The translations under genes were made by a program, and so were the position numbers. Source: Promethearchaeota archaeon Loki_b32 (GTDB taxonomy: Archaea > Asgardarchaeota > Lokiarchaeia > Sigyniarchaeales > SOKP01). From it: a DNA stretch of 64,000 nucleotides. How positions within the stretch are numbered: the stretch's first letter is position 1; every line of letters begins with the position of its first letter. The notes under the pieces were generated by a model. It did no database searches, was not told where the DNA came from, and saw nothing but the letters and a program-made list of their open reading frames with translations. Below, piece by piece: positions 8,383 through 17,763 of this stretch. The stretch spans positions 70,509 through 134,508 of the forward strand of contig NJBH01000005.1 in NCBI GenBank assembly GCA_005223125.1, in the 5' to 3' direction.

Positions 8383-9462
8383 TTAAAATAATTTTTTAAT
8401 GAATTCAGCGATTTTAATTATTGCCTCTTTTGCTTCTGGAAGGTCATGTAATCCAAACCCTTGAAAAACATGAATAGTATCTTTCCATTCTTGTAATGTA
8501 ACGTCTACACCAGCAGCTTTAGCTTTCTCCGCAAAACGTGTTGAATGATCATATAACATTTCACTTGTACTTACTTGTAGTAGAATTGGAGGTAATCCTT
8601 TTAAATCTGCATTTAAGGGTGATATTAATGGATTCTCTGGATCTTCTCCTGCTAAAAAAGCTGTTAGCCACCAAAATACACCAATATCCGCTAAAATTGG
8701 GTCAGTCTTGGCGTTTTTATAGAAAGTTTCACTATTATCTGTATAATCAGTAGCGGGTGATAATGCTACAGCCCCAGCAGGTAATGGAATTCCATCATCT
8801 TGTAGTTTAATCATACTTGTTAGTGTTAAATTTCCTCCTGCAGAATCTCCAGCAATTACTATATTTTCTGCTTTAAATCCTTGTGTAAGAAGCCATCTGT
8901 AAACATTAACACAGTCTTCTAATTGAGCAGGGAAAGGATGCTCGGGTGCAAGGCGGTAATCAACGCTTAATACACGCATCTTCGTAAGCTGTGCAATTTC
9001 TATAGTTAACGCTCTATGTGTCTTTGGTGACATTAAAACCATACCACCACCATGTAAGTATAAAATCACCTTATCATCAACTGCCCCGGGTACTATTTGC
9101 CATTCCGCAGGAACTCCTCCAGCGTCTATTTCTTTTATTTTCACATCTTCAGAAATTGGATATTTCTCTAATTCAGTTTTGATGTAGTAATCTACAGCAA
9201 ACCGAAAAAATTTCGCAAGCATCCGCATTTCTTCATCAGTAAAGAATCCATATAGATCTTCTATAGTTCCTTCTTTATTAGATAACATTTGAAAAAATTT
9301 CTCGTTTGCTTCTGCTATTTTTTGCAAATAACCTTGCAGGTTAAACCCTTTATTTTCTTCAAATTTAAGATATTCTAATGCACCTTTTAATTGAAGCTTC
9401 TGAGTCTCATCTATTGATTTAAGAACCTCAGGACGAATTTTTGATCTATCTAATATAGTCAT
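8383..9462 (-). CDS. Alpha/beta-hydrolase of the hormone-sensitive-lipase (HSL) family
   Basis: A 359-residue carboxylesterase/lipase-like protein. It has the HSL oxyanion motif HGGG (LYLHGGGMVLM, about residue 136), the nucleophile elbow GDSAGGN, the acid in the DHSTRF region and a C-terminal His (DTIHVFQGF). The 100-residue N-terminal helical cap is typical of archaeal HSL esterases. Members hydrolyse short or medium acyl esters in the cytoplasm. The ATG is preceded by GGGGATAATAAC. It is transcribed alone, divergent from nothing and downstream of the histone gene on the same strand. Confidence 0.88.
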   Translation of the reverse strand: MTILDRSKIRPEVLKSIDETQKLQLKGALEYLKFEENKGFNLQGYLQKIAEANEKFFQMLSNKEGTIEDLYGFFTDEEMRMLAKFFRFAVDYYIKTELEKYPISEDVKIKEIDAGGVPAEWQIVPGAVDDKVILYLHGGGMVLMSPKTHRALTIEIAQLTKMRVLSVDYRLAPEHPFPAQLEDCVNVYRWLLTQGFKAENIVIAGDSAGGNLTLTSMIKLQDDGIPLPAGAVALSPATDYTDNSETFYKNAKTDPILADIGVFWWLTAFLAGEDPENPLISPLNADLKGLPPILLQVSTSEMLYDHSTRFAEKAKAAGVDVTLQEWKDTIHVFQGFGLHDLPEAKEAIIKIAEFIKKLF

Positions 9463-9557
9463 GTTATTATCCCCTAATAACTAAAATTAAAATTATAATA
9501 TCTTAATTATTCTTTCCTTTTGAGTTTTGCATTTAGAGAATTGAACTATTTAAAATA

Positions 9558-9576
9558 AAGTAAAAAAAAAAAGGGG
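9558..9576 (-). terminator. T-rich terminator of the histone gene
   Basis: On the minus strand, 30-40 bases after the histone stop, the sequence reads CCCC followed by an 11-base T run (9562-9572 read as A on the plus strand). Poly-T tracts are the usual archaeal intrinsic termination signal. Confidence 0.45.
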
Positions 9577-9602
9577 TATTAAAATATATTAGATAAGATA
9601 AA

Positions 9603-9815
9603 TTAGAGTATTTTCATTGCCAAGTCCATATCATTGAGAGTTAATTTCTTCCTTCCGGCGTGTCGTGTCATTTCAAGAGCTTTATTTGTCATGACTTTAG
9701 CTAATTTTTCTAAATAATCAATTAAGGCATCAACAGCATCTCGAGCCACCATCTCAGCGCCATTGTCTTTCATTAACTTTCGTACAGGAGACCAGGCAAA
9801 AACTTTTTTGGCCAT
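9603..9815 (-). CDS. Archaeal histone (HMf-like)
   Basis: A 70-residue single histone fold, the normal length for an HMf-type histone. It has the conserved loop-2 motif RHAGRKKLT and helix alpha-3 NDMDLAM. A longer frame opens at a TTG 22 codons upstream, but the ATG at 9815 is preceded by GTGGAGG with a nine-base spacer, which decides the start. It would dimerise and wrap DNA. No eukaryote-like lysine tail is present; the N-terminus is only MAKKVFAWSP. A strong TATA-like box lies about 130 bases upstream. Confidence 0.93.
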   Translation of the reverse strand: MAKKVFAWSPVRKLMKDNGAEMVARDAVDALIDYLEKLAKVMTNKALEMTRHAGRKKLTLNDMDLAMKIL

Positions 9816-9942
9816 TTTATTATTCCTCCACTTTTTAATTGTTTTGGTTAATTTGCTCGTTTTAAGAGGTTCATCAACCAATATTTTTTTTCTGAAGTTT
9901 TTAAAATTTAACTTTAAACTTCTTTAACTAATATACATTAGC

Positions 9943-9955
9943 CAAATATATAAAG
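9943..9955 (-). promoter_or_regulatory. TATA-box-like element of the histone promoter
   Basis: Minus strand reads CTTTATATATTTG, a strong archaeal TATA-like box. A start site about 25 bases downstream would leave a leader of roughly 105 bases before the histone ATG. Confidence 0.4.
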
Positions 9956-10159
9956 ATTACGGTAAATTTTCGGTAGAGTATGTTTCGGTTAATAAATTCA
10001 TTAATAATTTCATTGCGATGTCTGAGAAGAACACCGTCAGATATGGATCTGAGCTTTTAGATCTAAGATTTTTTTTGATTTTAAATTTTTTAATCGAAGA
10101 AGGTTAAATGGTTTAAATTTTATACCATTATTATAATTCAAATAGGTTTATTATTAATT

Positions 10160-10720
10160 TCAAAGTTCTTTACGCATTACATAATAATCTTTAAATTCTT
10201 TATATATAGAAAATCTTTCAGAGAGATATAATGAAATTGGCCCTCGATAACTATGGGCATCTGATAAGATTTCTCCTTTCCGGGGGTAAGCTTCAATTAG
10301 ATCATAACCATTATTTTGAGACGAAGAACATGCAAATCTCAACATTTTTCTTGCGATACCTTGTTTTCTGTGTGAAGGGGCAACTACAAAACAAATAAGG
10401 GAAGCAATTTTAGCTTTTGATTTTTTTTCATAAGGGATTTTTGCATAATTATCCTTAGAATTAACGTTACACCATCCAACTGGTTTTTCATCTAAATATG
10501 CAATCAAACCATTCATCTTTCCAGTAAGAATTAATTCCTTTGAAGCATTTCTATTCTCTTCAGCAGTTCTTTTAAAAAAATTTTTATTTTTTCCAGCAAA
10601 ATGATAAAAATGACAATAGCAGGTAGCCCAATCAGGATTATCAGAAAAACCAACATTTTCAAAAAAGTAGAGAAAGTCTTCGAGAATATCGGGAGTTAAA
10701 GACTTAATCTTGATATCCAT
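10160..10720 (-). CDS. GNAT-family N-acetyltransferase
   Basis: A 186-residue GNAT, unrelated in detail to the RimJ/RimL array. The strand VAPSHRKQGIARKML contains the Q/R-x-x-G-x-A acetyl-CoA loop. The N-terminal half carries WATCYCHFYHF (Cys/His cluster) and NRNASKELI, which recalls small GNATs of unknown substrate. It starts at ATG after GGAGAATACTATA. It lies 40 bases downstream of the first Roadblock-GTPase gene on the same strand and may be its last co-transcribed gene. Confidence 0.85.
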   Translation of the reverse strand: MDIKIKSLTPDILEDFLYFFENVGFSDNPDWATCYCHFYHFAGKNKNFFKRTAEENRNASKELILTGKMNGLIAYLDEKPVGWCNVNSKDNYAKIPYEKKSKAKIASLICFVVAPSHRKQGIARKMLRFACSSSQNNGYDLIEAYPRKGEILSDAHSYRGPISLYLSERFSIYKEFKDYYVMRKEL

Positions 10721-10759
10721 TATAGTATTCTCCTTACATAAAGAAATAAAAATTGAGGA

Positions 10760-12319
10760 TCAATATTTATCATCTATATGGGATAGCATCACTTTCAATT
10801 GATCGAATATATCCAGCCTGAAATCAGTCCCAATTCTAAAGAATAAGAGATCAACTAATTTTTTGTCAAGGTGATCATCAACATTTAGTTGTTCAATTAT
10901 CTCTGACCAATTACTACTCTCAGATACCCTGATTCCAATTAAAAGTACAGTATTTTCCTTTGCATTTTCAATCATTTTAATAATCATTTCTTTCCAGTTT
11001 GATACTACTTTCAGTTGGCCATGTGTATCGAAAATACAAAATATTCCGTCAGTACTGGAAATATCCTCAATAGCAGAATATTCATGTTGTTTGACAATCA
11101 TCCCATTTGTATACTGATAGACTTGTTCATCGTCATAATCTCTAATCATTGATTTCTCTCCTAACTTCCTCATATTAGTTATGATCTGTAATCCAGGACT
11201 CCATTGTGAACTTTCTGTTATAAAAGATAATGTGAAAACTATCTTTTTTTCTAAGATAGATTTAATAAGTTCTAATAAAACGTCACTACGTCTTTTGTCT
11301 TCAATTTCCTTACTCCTCATGACATAATGATATGAAATTAGATTAAATGCATCCTCTACATTGCTCCCATTTAACGCACTAGTCTCAATATAACTTAATT
11401 TAATTTTCTCGCGTTCTGATAACATGTTAGCTAATTTAGCACCTTCCTGATAAAAAACTCTTCTCTCTTCAACTAAATCAGTTTTATTCCCGACGATTAT
11501 AATTGGAATATCTTCTCCGGGTGTAAAAAGTTTTAATTCCTCATACCAATTGGTAATATTATCGAATGATTCACGTTTAGTTAAATCAAATACAATAAAT
11601 CCCGCTTGGGTTCCTGAATAATAGACTTTTCTAAATCTTTTAAAATATTTTTGAGCTCCCAAGTCGTATAAAGTGACGCCAATCTGGTTTCCAAAAAACT
11701 CAAATTCATGAGATAAGATATTGATTCCAATTGTTGCTCTATAGTCAGTATTGTATCTTTTTTCTACGAATCGTCGAATTATTGAAGTCTTTCCAACTTC
11801 ATGATCTCCCAAAATAACGAATTTAAATCTGTATTCACCTTTAATACCCATAGGCATCTGATACAACTGATTTTTTAATCGTTCGACGTTCCCTGCTTCA
11901 TATTCAAAGTTTGGAATTGATACTTGAATTAAAGCATCTTCATCAGCAGTGAGAATTTGAGCTGTCTTTTCTGTTAAAAAAAAACCATAAGGCGTAATTT
12001 TTTCAATTGAAGCCATGCTTTCTAAAACCAAACTCAGGATTCGTTCCTCATCAACAGAGATGAATAAAAGGCGATGATCCTCTGTATCAAAACTCGCATT
12101 CCCAAATTTCTGAAAGTCAAATTCACTTCGCATTCTTTCTAAGATTGGATTGATAATTGATGTCAAAACTGAAACGAGTTCTATATCAATATCTTTCCTT
12201 TTCTCTCCCGCAATGACTAATCCTTCAGAATCAGAAACAATTACTGATTCTACTTCTTGGTTAGCCTCTAAAAACTTGTTGAAAAGTTCTCTAAAGAGTT
12301 TATTTTTTTGGATAGGCAA
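10760..12319 (-). CDS. Roadblock/LC7-Ras-like GTPase fusion with C-terminal degenerate G-like domain (copy 1)
   Basis: A protein of about 519 residues. Residues 1-125 are Roadblock/LC7-like (VIVSDSEGLVIAGEK). Residues 160-340 are a Ras-superfamily G domain with GDHEVGKTS (G1), DLGAQ (G3), NKTD (G4) and ETSAL (G5). Residues 360-519 have no family I can name, but follow G-domain order: LSFITESSQWSPG in the P-loop position, then FCIFD, a conserved NW, and LLIGIRVS where the main domain has IIVGNKTD. The start is TTG at 12319: GGAGTGA lies six bases upstream and the N-terminus then aligns residue for residue with copy 2. A MglA/MglB-like self-regulating GTPase is inferred. Confidence 0.9.
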   Translation of the reverse strand: MPIQKNKLFRELFNKFLEANQEVESVIVSDSEGLVIAGEKRKDIDIELVSVLTSIINPILERMRSEFDFQKFGNASFDTEDHRLLFISVDEERILSLVLESMASIEKITPYGFFLTEKTAQILTADEDALIQVSIPNFEYEAGNVERLKNQLYQMPMGIKGEYRFKFVILGDHEVGKTSIIRRFVEKRYNTDYRATIGINILSHEFEFFGNQIGVTLYDLGAQKYFKRFRKVYYSGTQAGFIVFDLTKRESFDNITNWYEELKLFTPGEDIPIIIVGNKTDLVEERRVFYQEGAKLANMLSEREKIKLSYIETSALNGSNVEDAFNLISYHYVMRSKEIEDKRRSDVLLELIKSILEKKIVFTLSFITESSQWSPGLQIITNMRKLGEKSMIRDYDDEQVYQYTNGMIVKQHEYSAIEDISSTDGIFCIFDTHGQLKVVSNWKEMIIKMIENAKENTVLLIGIRVSESSNWSEIIEQLNVDDHLDKKLVDLLFFRIGTDFRLDIFDQLKVMLSHIDDKY

Positions 12320-12469
12320 ATATTTCACTCCACGTAATAATAATTATAATTTGATCTATTTCTTATCAAATATCTTATTTATTTTTGAGATTTTTATTAT
12401 TATTGATTATTAACTATAAATGATAATCTTTTGACCAATTGTTTTCATGATTTGTAATAGTAGAAGATC

Positions 12470-14056
12470 TTAAAGATACTTAATGGTATTTAGCATAACT
12501 TTGAGTTGATCATATATTTCTAATCGATATTCGAGTCCTAATTTGAAAAACAATAGTGATACCATTTTTTGTTCAAGTAGTTCATTTACATCAAATTCCT
12601 CCATTATCGCCGACCAATCGCTTTTATCTGAAACTCTAATACCAATCAATACAACCTTATTCTCATTGATTTCACTGATAATTTTAATAACAACATCTTT
12701 CCACTTTGGGTCAATATGTTCTTTTTGACGGGCATCAAAAATGCAAAATACTCCATCAGAACCACCAACATCAAAATTATTGTAGAGAAAACTTTTTAAT
12801 TCCACGCCGTTTGAAAATTTATATAATTTTTCTTCTCTATCATCTTTGACTTTTTCACATTCACTTAAATTATTGATCTCTGAAAGAATTTGCAATCCAG
12901 GACTCCAGAATTCATTTTCAGAGATGATTGTCAGAGTTAATAACGAATCAAATTCTTCACCAATTACTTTCCTTTCCTTCAAAATTGAATTGAGTTCCTC
13001 TATTAAATCATTTTTAACAATTTCCTCTTCGTCTGCTTTGCTTTTTGATATATAATGATATGCTATCAAAGTAAAGGCATCCTCAACATTTTCGCCTGAA
13101 AGGGCTGATGTTTCGATGTATGATATCTTAATATTAGGGTTCTGGGATAATTCATTTACCATATTTACTCCATCTTGGTATTCAATTACTCTTTGATCGC
13201 TCAAATCTGTTTTATTTCCAATAACTATAATTGGAATTTCTCTTCCGCCAATGAAATTTTCTAATTCTCCATACCATTCCTTTACGTTTTCAAATGATTC
13301 TCTATTCGTTAGGTCAAAAACTATAAAAGCTGCTTGGCTTCCCAAATAGTACGTTTGACGGAAGCGTTTGAAGTATTTTTGAGCCCCTACATCCCACAAA
13401 CTATAAATGATGCTATTTCCAAAGAATTCAATAGAATGTGCTAAAATATTAAGCCCAATTGTTGCTCTATAGTCATGAGAAAATTTACTTTCCACAAACC
13501 TTCTCACTAATGAAGTCTTACCCACTTCATGATTCCCAATAATTACGAATTTAAATCGATATACTCCACCCTCATCTAATCTCATTTGATAAATTTGATT
13601 TTTTACTCGATCAAAATGAGCAGTTTCATCCGTTTCATATTCGAAATTAGGGATTGTAAGTTGAATCATATCACCTTCTTCAGCATGTAAGATTTGTACA
13701 GATTTTTCTGCTAAAAGATAGGCATATGGACTAGCTTTGTCAACAGATGCTAAACTATTTAATACAACACTAAGAGTTCTGCTTTCGTCCAAAGAAATAA
13801 ACAGCAGTCTATATATCTCGGTATCGAAACTAGCAGTCCCGAATTTTTTGAACATAAATTCATCACGAATTCTTTTAACAATAGGATTAATTATTGAAGT
13901 TAATACTGAGACAATTTCCATATCAACTTCACTTCTCTTTTCACCGGCCATAACTAAACCTTGTTTATCGCTTACTATTACTGCTTCTACATCAGGATTA
14001 ATTTCTAGGAATTGGTTGAATAACTCGGTAAAAAGCTTTTGTCTATTTATTGACAT
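12470..14056 (-). CDS. Roadblock/LC7-Ras-like GTPase fusion with C-terminal degenerate G-like domain (copy 2)
   Basis: A 528-residue paralogue of the downstream gene, 150 bases away in the same orientation. Domains are Roadblock (1-125, VIVSDKQGLVMAGEKR), Ras-like G domain (about 165-345: GNHEVGKTS, DVGAQ, NKTD, ETSAL) and the same 160-residue tail (EFWSPGLQI, VFCIFDA, VVLIGIRVSD, EIYDQLKVML). It starts at ATG. Neither copy has a C-terminal cysteine, so prenyl anchoring is not expected. The conserved tail in both copies argues that it is functional and not debris. Confidence 0.9.
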   Translation of the reverse strand: MSINRQKLFTELFNQFLEINPDVEAVIVSDKQGLVMAGEKRSEVDMEIVSVLTSIINPIVKRIRDEFMFKKFGTASFDTEIYRLLFISLDESRTLSVVLNSLASVDKASPYAYLLAEKSVQILHAEEGDMIQLTIPNFEYETDETAHFDRVKNQIYQMRLDEGGVYRFKFVIIGNHEVGKTSLVRRFVESKFSHDYRATIGLNILAHSIEFFGNSIIYSLWDVGAQKYFKRFRQTYYLGSQAAFIVFDLTNRESFENVKEWYGELENFIGGREIPIIVIGNKTDLSDQRVIEYQDGVNMVNELSQNPNIKISYIETSALSGENVEDAFTLIAYHYISKSKADEEEIVKNDLIEELNSILKERKVIGEEFDSLLTLTIISENEFWSPGLQILSEINNLSECEKVKDDREEKLYKFSNGVELKSFLYNNFDVGGSDGVFCIFDARQKEHIDPKWKDVVIKIISEINENKVVLIGIRVSDKSDWSAIMEEFDVNELLEQKMVSLLFFKLGLEYRLEIYDQLKVMLNTIKYL

Positions 14057-14200
14057 GAATTTTTCTACCCTTGTTCATTTTAATATTAATTAGATCTTAT
14101 CCTTATAATCAAAATATGTCTTTTTAATATTTATTAAATCGTTGTTTTGAAATACATATTTTTATAAGGTTCTAGTTTTTTCTTTTTACTATATTACACG

Positions 14201-14222
14201 TTGAGTACTTTAATAAACTCAA
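14201..14222. promoter_or_regulatory. Inverted repeat before the RING-TPR gene
   Basis: TTGAGT and ACTCAA are separated by ten bases, ending about 20 bases before the RING-TPR ATG. The element lies between this gene and the divergent GTPase gene, so it could be an operator or a 5'-UTR hairpin. Short AT-rich repeats arise by chance. Confidence 0.25.
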
Positions 14223-14241
14223 AAAACCAAGATAGACTATT

Positions 14242-14826
14242 ATGCCCTCTTGTATAGTATGCCATTTAAATATTGATGAGAACACAGATTCTCTTTTTAA
14301 ATGTAATAATGACCATCCTGTTCACAAATACTGCCTCGCGGAATGGTTGATGCATTCTCAGAACTGTCCTTTATGCAGTGATCCTTATCCTCAAAATGTA
14401 ATTAATCAATTTAAAGATTATATGGAAAAAAAAGAACAAGAGAAACAAGCAGCACTAGATAAAGAACTACAAAAAGAATCAATGAAAAAAATGGAAGAGG
14501 TCGCTGGAAAGGCAGTATTTCTTAAATTTATTGAATATATTGAACAAATAATAGAAGAAGAAAAGTATAATGAAGCAATTGATAAACTCTTAGATTCTTA
14601 CGATGAAAGTTCCGTTGATGACAGAAATCTCAATATTCTTTTTTTGTTAGGGAAAGCAAATTATCTAAAGGGGCGATTTGATTTAACAATTAGCTTTTTA
14701 TTTAAATTAGTTAAAATTAAATTTGATTATCCTGAAGGATTCTTATATTTAGGTAAAGCGTATGAAAAATTAGGTCTTAAAGATAAAGCCCAATGGGCTT
14801 ATGATCGAATCAAAGAAGGAAAATAG
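14242..14826 (+). CDS. RING-H2 zinc finger protein with C-terminal TPR
   Basis: A 194-residue protein. The N-terminus is a complete RING-H2 array: Cys4, Cys7, Cys21, His25, His28, Cys31, Cys42, Cys45 (C-x2-C-x13-C-x3-H-x2-H-x2-C-x10-C-x2-C). A charged helix (about 55-95) links to TPR-like helices (about 100-194, for example GKAYEKLGLKDKAQWAY). RING domains recruit E2-ubiquitin in eukaryotes and in Asgard ubiquitin systems, so an E3-like or scaffold role is a reasonable inference. No E1, E2 or ubiquitin gene is adjacent. It is divergent from the Roadblock-GTPases. Confidence 0.88.
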   Translation: MPSCIVCHLNIDENTDSLFKCNNDHPVHKYCLAEWLMHSQNCPLCSDPYPQNVINQFKDYMEKKEQEKQAALDKELQKESMKKMEEVAGKAVFLKFIEYIEQIIEEEKYNEAIDKLLDSYDESSVDDRNLNILFLLGKANYLKGRFDLTISFLFKLVKIKFDYPEGFLYLGKAYEKLGLKDKAQWAYDRIKEGK

Positions 14827-14854
14827 ATTTATTTTTATCTTACCTATAAATATT

Positions 14855-16261
14855 ATGAAACCCATTTGTTTAACAATAGCAGGATCAGATCCTACTTCTG
14901 GAGCTGGAATTCAAGCAGATATTAGAACTTTTGATAGATGTGGTGTTCATCCTTTTTCTGTGATCACAGCGATTACTTATCAAACCGTTACTGAATTTCT
15001 TGGATATAAATCTCTTTCAGATGAATTGAATCAACAATTAGATGCTATACTAAAAACATATCCTGTAAAATATGTTAAGATTGGAATGATACCAGATGTT
15101 AAAGCATTAGATATAATTATAGAAAAGATAAAGAAATATGATTTGAAGGCTGTTCTTGATCCGATATTTATGGCGAGTGTAGGAGAAAGACTTTCTAGTG
15201 AAGGATTAGAACTAGAGATAGAGAGAACTCTATTTCCTTATGTGAAAATAATTACACCAAATATATCAGAAGCGAACTTTTATTCAAACAGGGTTATACC
15301 TAAAATAACTAACAAAAAATTTGATGAGGTTGAAGAAGTTGCTGAAATTTTACTTAATAAATTATATATTAATGAAAATTCGAAAAATATGGAAAAAGCA
15401 GTAATAATCAAAAGCGTGGAAACTGATCTTGATGAAATTTATGATATTGCTTTGATAAACAAAAAAGTTCATGATAAAATGGAATCTGAACTTCTGTCAT
15501 TTAAGAAGAAGAAAGTTCTATTTGAAGGAAATATTCATGGAACGGGGTGTGTATTTTCTTCCGCCATTACTGCTTTTTTAGCCAATGGATTTTCTATAAA
15601 AGAAACTATTGTTAAAGCAGAAGAATTTTTTGATAAGAAATTCCAATCCTTTATTGAATTACCAGATAGAGGTAAAATAATCGATTTAACAATATCTGAT
15701 GAAGAATTAAAAGTAATAGAACAGATAAAAAAAATTTATAATTTTATTTCTCAATCAAAAGAATTTAGTAAATTAATTCCTGAAGTTAGAATGAATATAT
15801 CTGGTTCACTTCCAAATGCCACAAAAATAAAGGAGATCGCCAGTATTGAAGGGAGAATTACAATTATTAATGGATACCCAAAAGCTTCTGGGGAAATTAA
15901 ATTTGGGGTTTCTGATCATACTGCGAGATTAATTCTTTCAGCTAAGAAGTTTGATAATTCTATCAATTTCGTAATGAATTTAAAGTATAATCCAAACTGG
16001 ATTATTTTAATTAAAGAAAACACGGGTTTAGAATTAAAAGAGATTATTAGAGAAGATCAGCCAGAATTTATTAAAGAAAAAGAGTTTTCCACTATGCAGT
16101 GGTTAATAAAAGAAAGTGTAGAAAAAATTGGAAAAATACCCGATATTATTTGGGATATTGGATCTCAAGGGAAAGAGCCAATGATGAGATTGTTCGGGAA
16201 AAATTCTAAGGAAATGATTGAAAAGCTCGAGAAAATTAGGAGAGCAATTAATAATGAGTAA
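14855..16261 (+). CDS. thiD: Hydroxymethylpyrimidine (phosphate) kinase fused to ThiN thiamine-phosphate synthase
   Basis: About 468 residues. The N-terminal 270 residues are ThiD (ribokinase fold): TIAGSDPTSGAGIQADIRTF, DPIFMASVG and HGTGCVFSSAITAFLANG. The C-terminal part (about 290-468) is ThiN, the archaeal replacement for ThiE, with MNISGSLPNA and a DIIWDIGSQGKEPMMRLFG segment. The fusion phosphorylates HMP and couples HMP-PP with thiazole phosphate to thiamine phosphate. A longer frame opens at 14801 inside the RING gene; the ATG at 14855 fits the ThiD N-terminus exactly. It converges on thiC with a one-base gap. Confidence 0.93.
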   Translation: MKPICLTIAGSDPTSGAGIQADIRTFDRCGVHPFSVITAITYQTVTEFLGYKSLSDELNQQLDAILKTYPVKYVKIGMIPDVKALDIIIEKIKKYDLKAVLDPIFMASVGERLSSEGLELEIERTLFPYVKIITPNISEANFYSNRVIPKITNKKFDEVEEVAEILLNKLYINENSKNMEKAVIIKSVETDLDEIYDIALINKKVHDKMESELLSFKKKKVLFEGNIHGTGCVFSSAITAFLANGFSIKETIVKAEEFFDKKFQSFIELPDRGKIIDLTISDEELKVIEQIKKIYNFISQSKEFSKLIPEVRMNISGSLPNATKIKEIASIEGRITIINGYPKASGEIKFGVSDHTARLILSAKKFDNSINFVMNLKYNPNWIILIKENTGLELKEIIREDQPEFIKEKEFSTMQWLIKESVEKIGKIPDIIWDIGSQGKEPMMRLFGKNSKEMIEKLEKIRRAINNE

Positions 16262-16262
16262 A

Positions 16263-17570
16263 TCATTGTTTTTTAGATTTTTTCTTACTTTCTAAAGCAT
16301 CTTTTAATAGTTTAATGGCACAGAATTCTCCACACATACTACAAACATCATTATCAATAGAATTACCATTTCTATAATGAATCTCCCTTGCTAAATCAGG
16401 ATCAATGGAATGTTTTATCATTCCCTCCCAATCTAAATTTTTCCGAGCGATATCCATCTTATAATCCCAATCTGACGCTCTTCTTCCATATTTAGCAATA
16501 TTGACGGAATGAGCTGCAATCTTAGATGCTATAACTCCTCTTTTAACTTCTTCTTTAGTTGGTAATCCTAAATGCTCTGAGGGAGTTACATAGCATAAAT
16601 AATCTGCTCCAGCTAATCCAGCAATGGTTCCTCCAATTGCACTTACTAAATCATCATATCCAGGAGCAATATCAGTAACTAAGGGCCCTAAAACATAAAA
16701 AGGAGCTTCATCGCATAAAGATTTTTGCAGCTTAACATTTCGCTCAATTTCATTGGCAGGAATATGACCAGGACCTTCAACCATTACTTGGACGTCTACT
16801 TTCCATGCTCTTTTTACTAACTTTGAAATTTCAAGTAATTCTTGTACTTGGGCATAATCTGTTGAGTCGAATATGCATCCAGGTCTAAATCCATCTCCTA
16901 AAGATAATGTAAAGTCGTATTCTTGAGCCATTTCAAGTAAATAATCATATCTACGATTGTAGGGATTTTCCATCTCATTTTCTAATATCCAAGAAGCTAA
17001 AAAAGTTCCCCCTCTTGAGACGACTCCCATTGTACGTGGATGTTGAACCAAATAATCAACTATTTCTTTTGTCACTCCAACATGGATGGTAAAGAAATCA
17101 ACACCTTCTTTTGCTTGTTCCTCTATTACATTGAACATATCATCTTCATCCATGTGGATAATAGCACCTTTAGTTTCAATAGCTCTTAAAGCAGATTGAT
17201 AAATTGGAACTGTCCCAACTGGAACTTTAAGCTCTCGTAATATTTGCTTTCTAATTGTTTGAACATTAGGCTCAGTTATACCTGTACTTAAATCCATAAC
17301 TGTGTCTGCGCCAAATTTAACCGCTATCTTTGCCTTTTCTAATTCTTCTTCAATATTACATATAGTTTTTGAAGAGCCAACATTTGCGTTTATTTTTACT
17401 AATAAACCTTTTCCAATTCCAATTGGAGGATCTAGCTCTCTTCTATTTGATTTAGGGATAATTATTCTGCCTTTTTCAATCCCTCTTCTTATGAATTCAA
17501 CATCTATTTGTTCGTTTTTGGCAACAATTTCCATTTCTCTGGTGAGATTTCCATTTCTAGCAGTTTTCAT
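16263..17570 (-). CDS. thiC: Phosphomethylpyrimidine synthase ThiC
   Basis: A 435-residue radical-SAM-type enzyme converting AIR to HMP-P. Landmarks are GADTVMDLSTG, SLGDGFRPGC, VEGPGHIPANEI and GPLVTDIAPGYDD. The [4Fe-4S]-binding tail reads CSMCGEFC, spaced C-x2-C-x3-C, one residue tighter than the C-x2-C-x4-C of bacterial ThiC. I set the start at the ATG at 17570, not the TTG four codons upstream. No TPP riboswitch signature was found in the 280 bases upstream. Together with thiD-thiN this supplies the pyrimidine half of thiamine. Confidence 0.94.
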   Translation of the reverse strand: MKTARNGNLTREMEIVAKNEQIDVEFIRRGIEKGRIIIPKSNRRELDPPIGIGKGLLVKINANVGSSKTICNIEEELEKAKIAVKFGADTVMDLSTGITEPNVQTIRKQILRELKVPVGTVPIYQSALRAIETKGAIIHMDEDDMFNVIEEQAKEGVDFFTIHVGVTKEIVDYLVQHPRTMGVVSRGGTFLASWILENEMENPYNRRYDYLLEMAQEYDFTLSLGDGFRPGCIFDSTDYAQVQELLEISKLVKRAWKVDVQVMVEGPGHIPANEIERNVKLQKSLCDEAPFYVLGPLVTDIAPGYDDLVSAIGGTIAGLAGADYLCYVTPSEHLGLPTKEEVKRGVIASKIAAHSVNIAKYGRRASDWDYKMDIARKNLDWEGMIKHSIDPDLAREIHYRNGNSIDNDVCSMCGEFCAIKLLKDALESKKKSKKQ

Positions 17571-17763
17571 CAATGTAGACAAATTTTAAAACCTTCACAT
17601 AATTTCTTTTTCATATTTCATGAAATCATACTCTATTACAAAATAATAATGATAAAATTATATTCTTTTGTCTTATGATTTAGAAAAATAATACTACATT
17701 ATTTTTTTTTTACTAAATCAAACTAATATGGATACTTTTCTAATTTTATGATTTTATAGAAAT

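Noticed and set aside
9816-9881. 22-residue N-terminal extension of the histone
   Set aside because: Opens at TTG without an SD, and its last codons form the SD of the ATG start.
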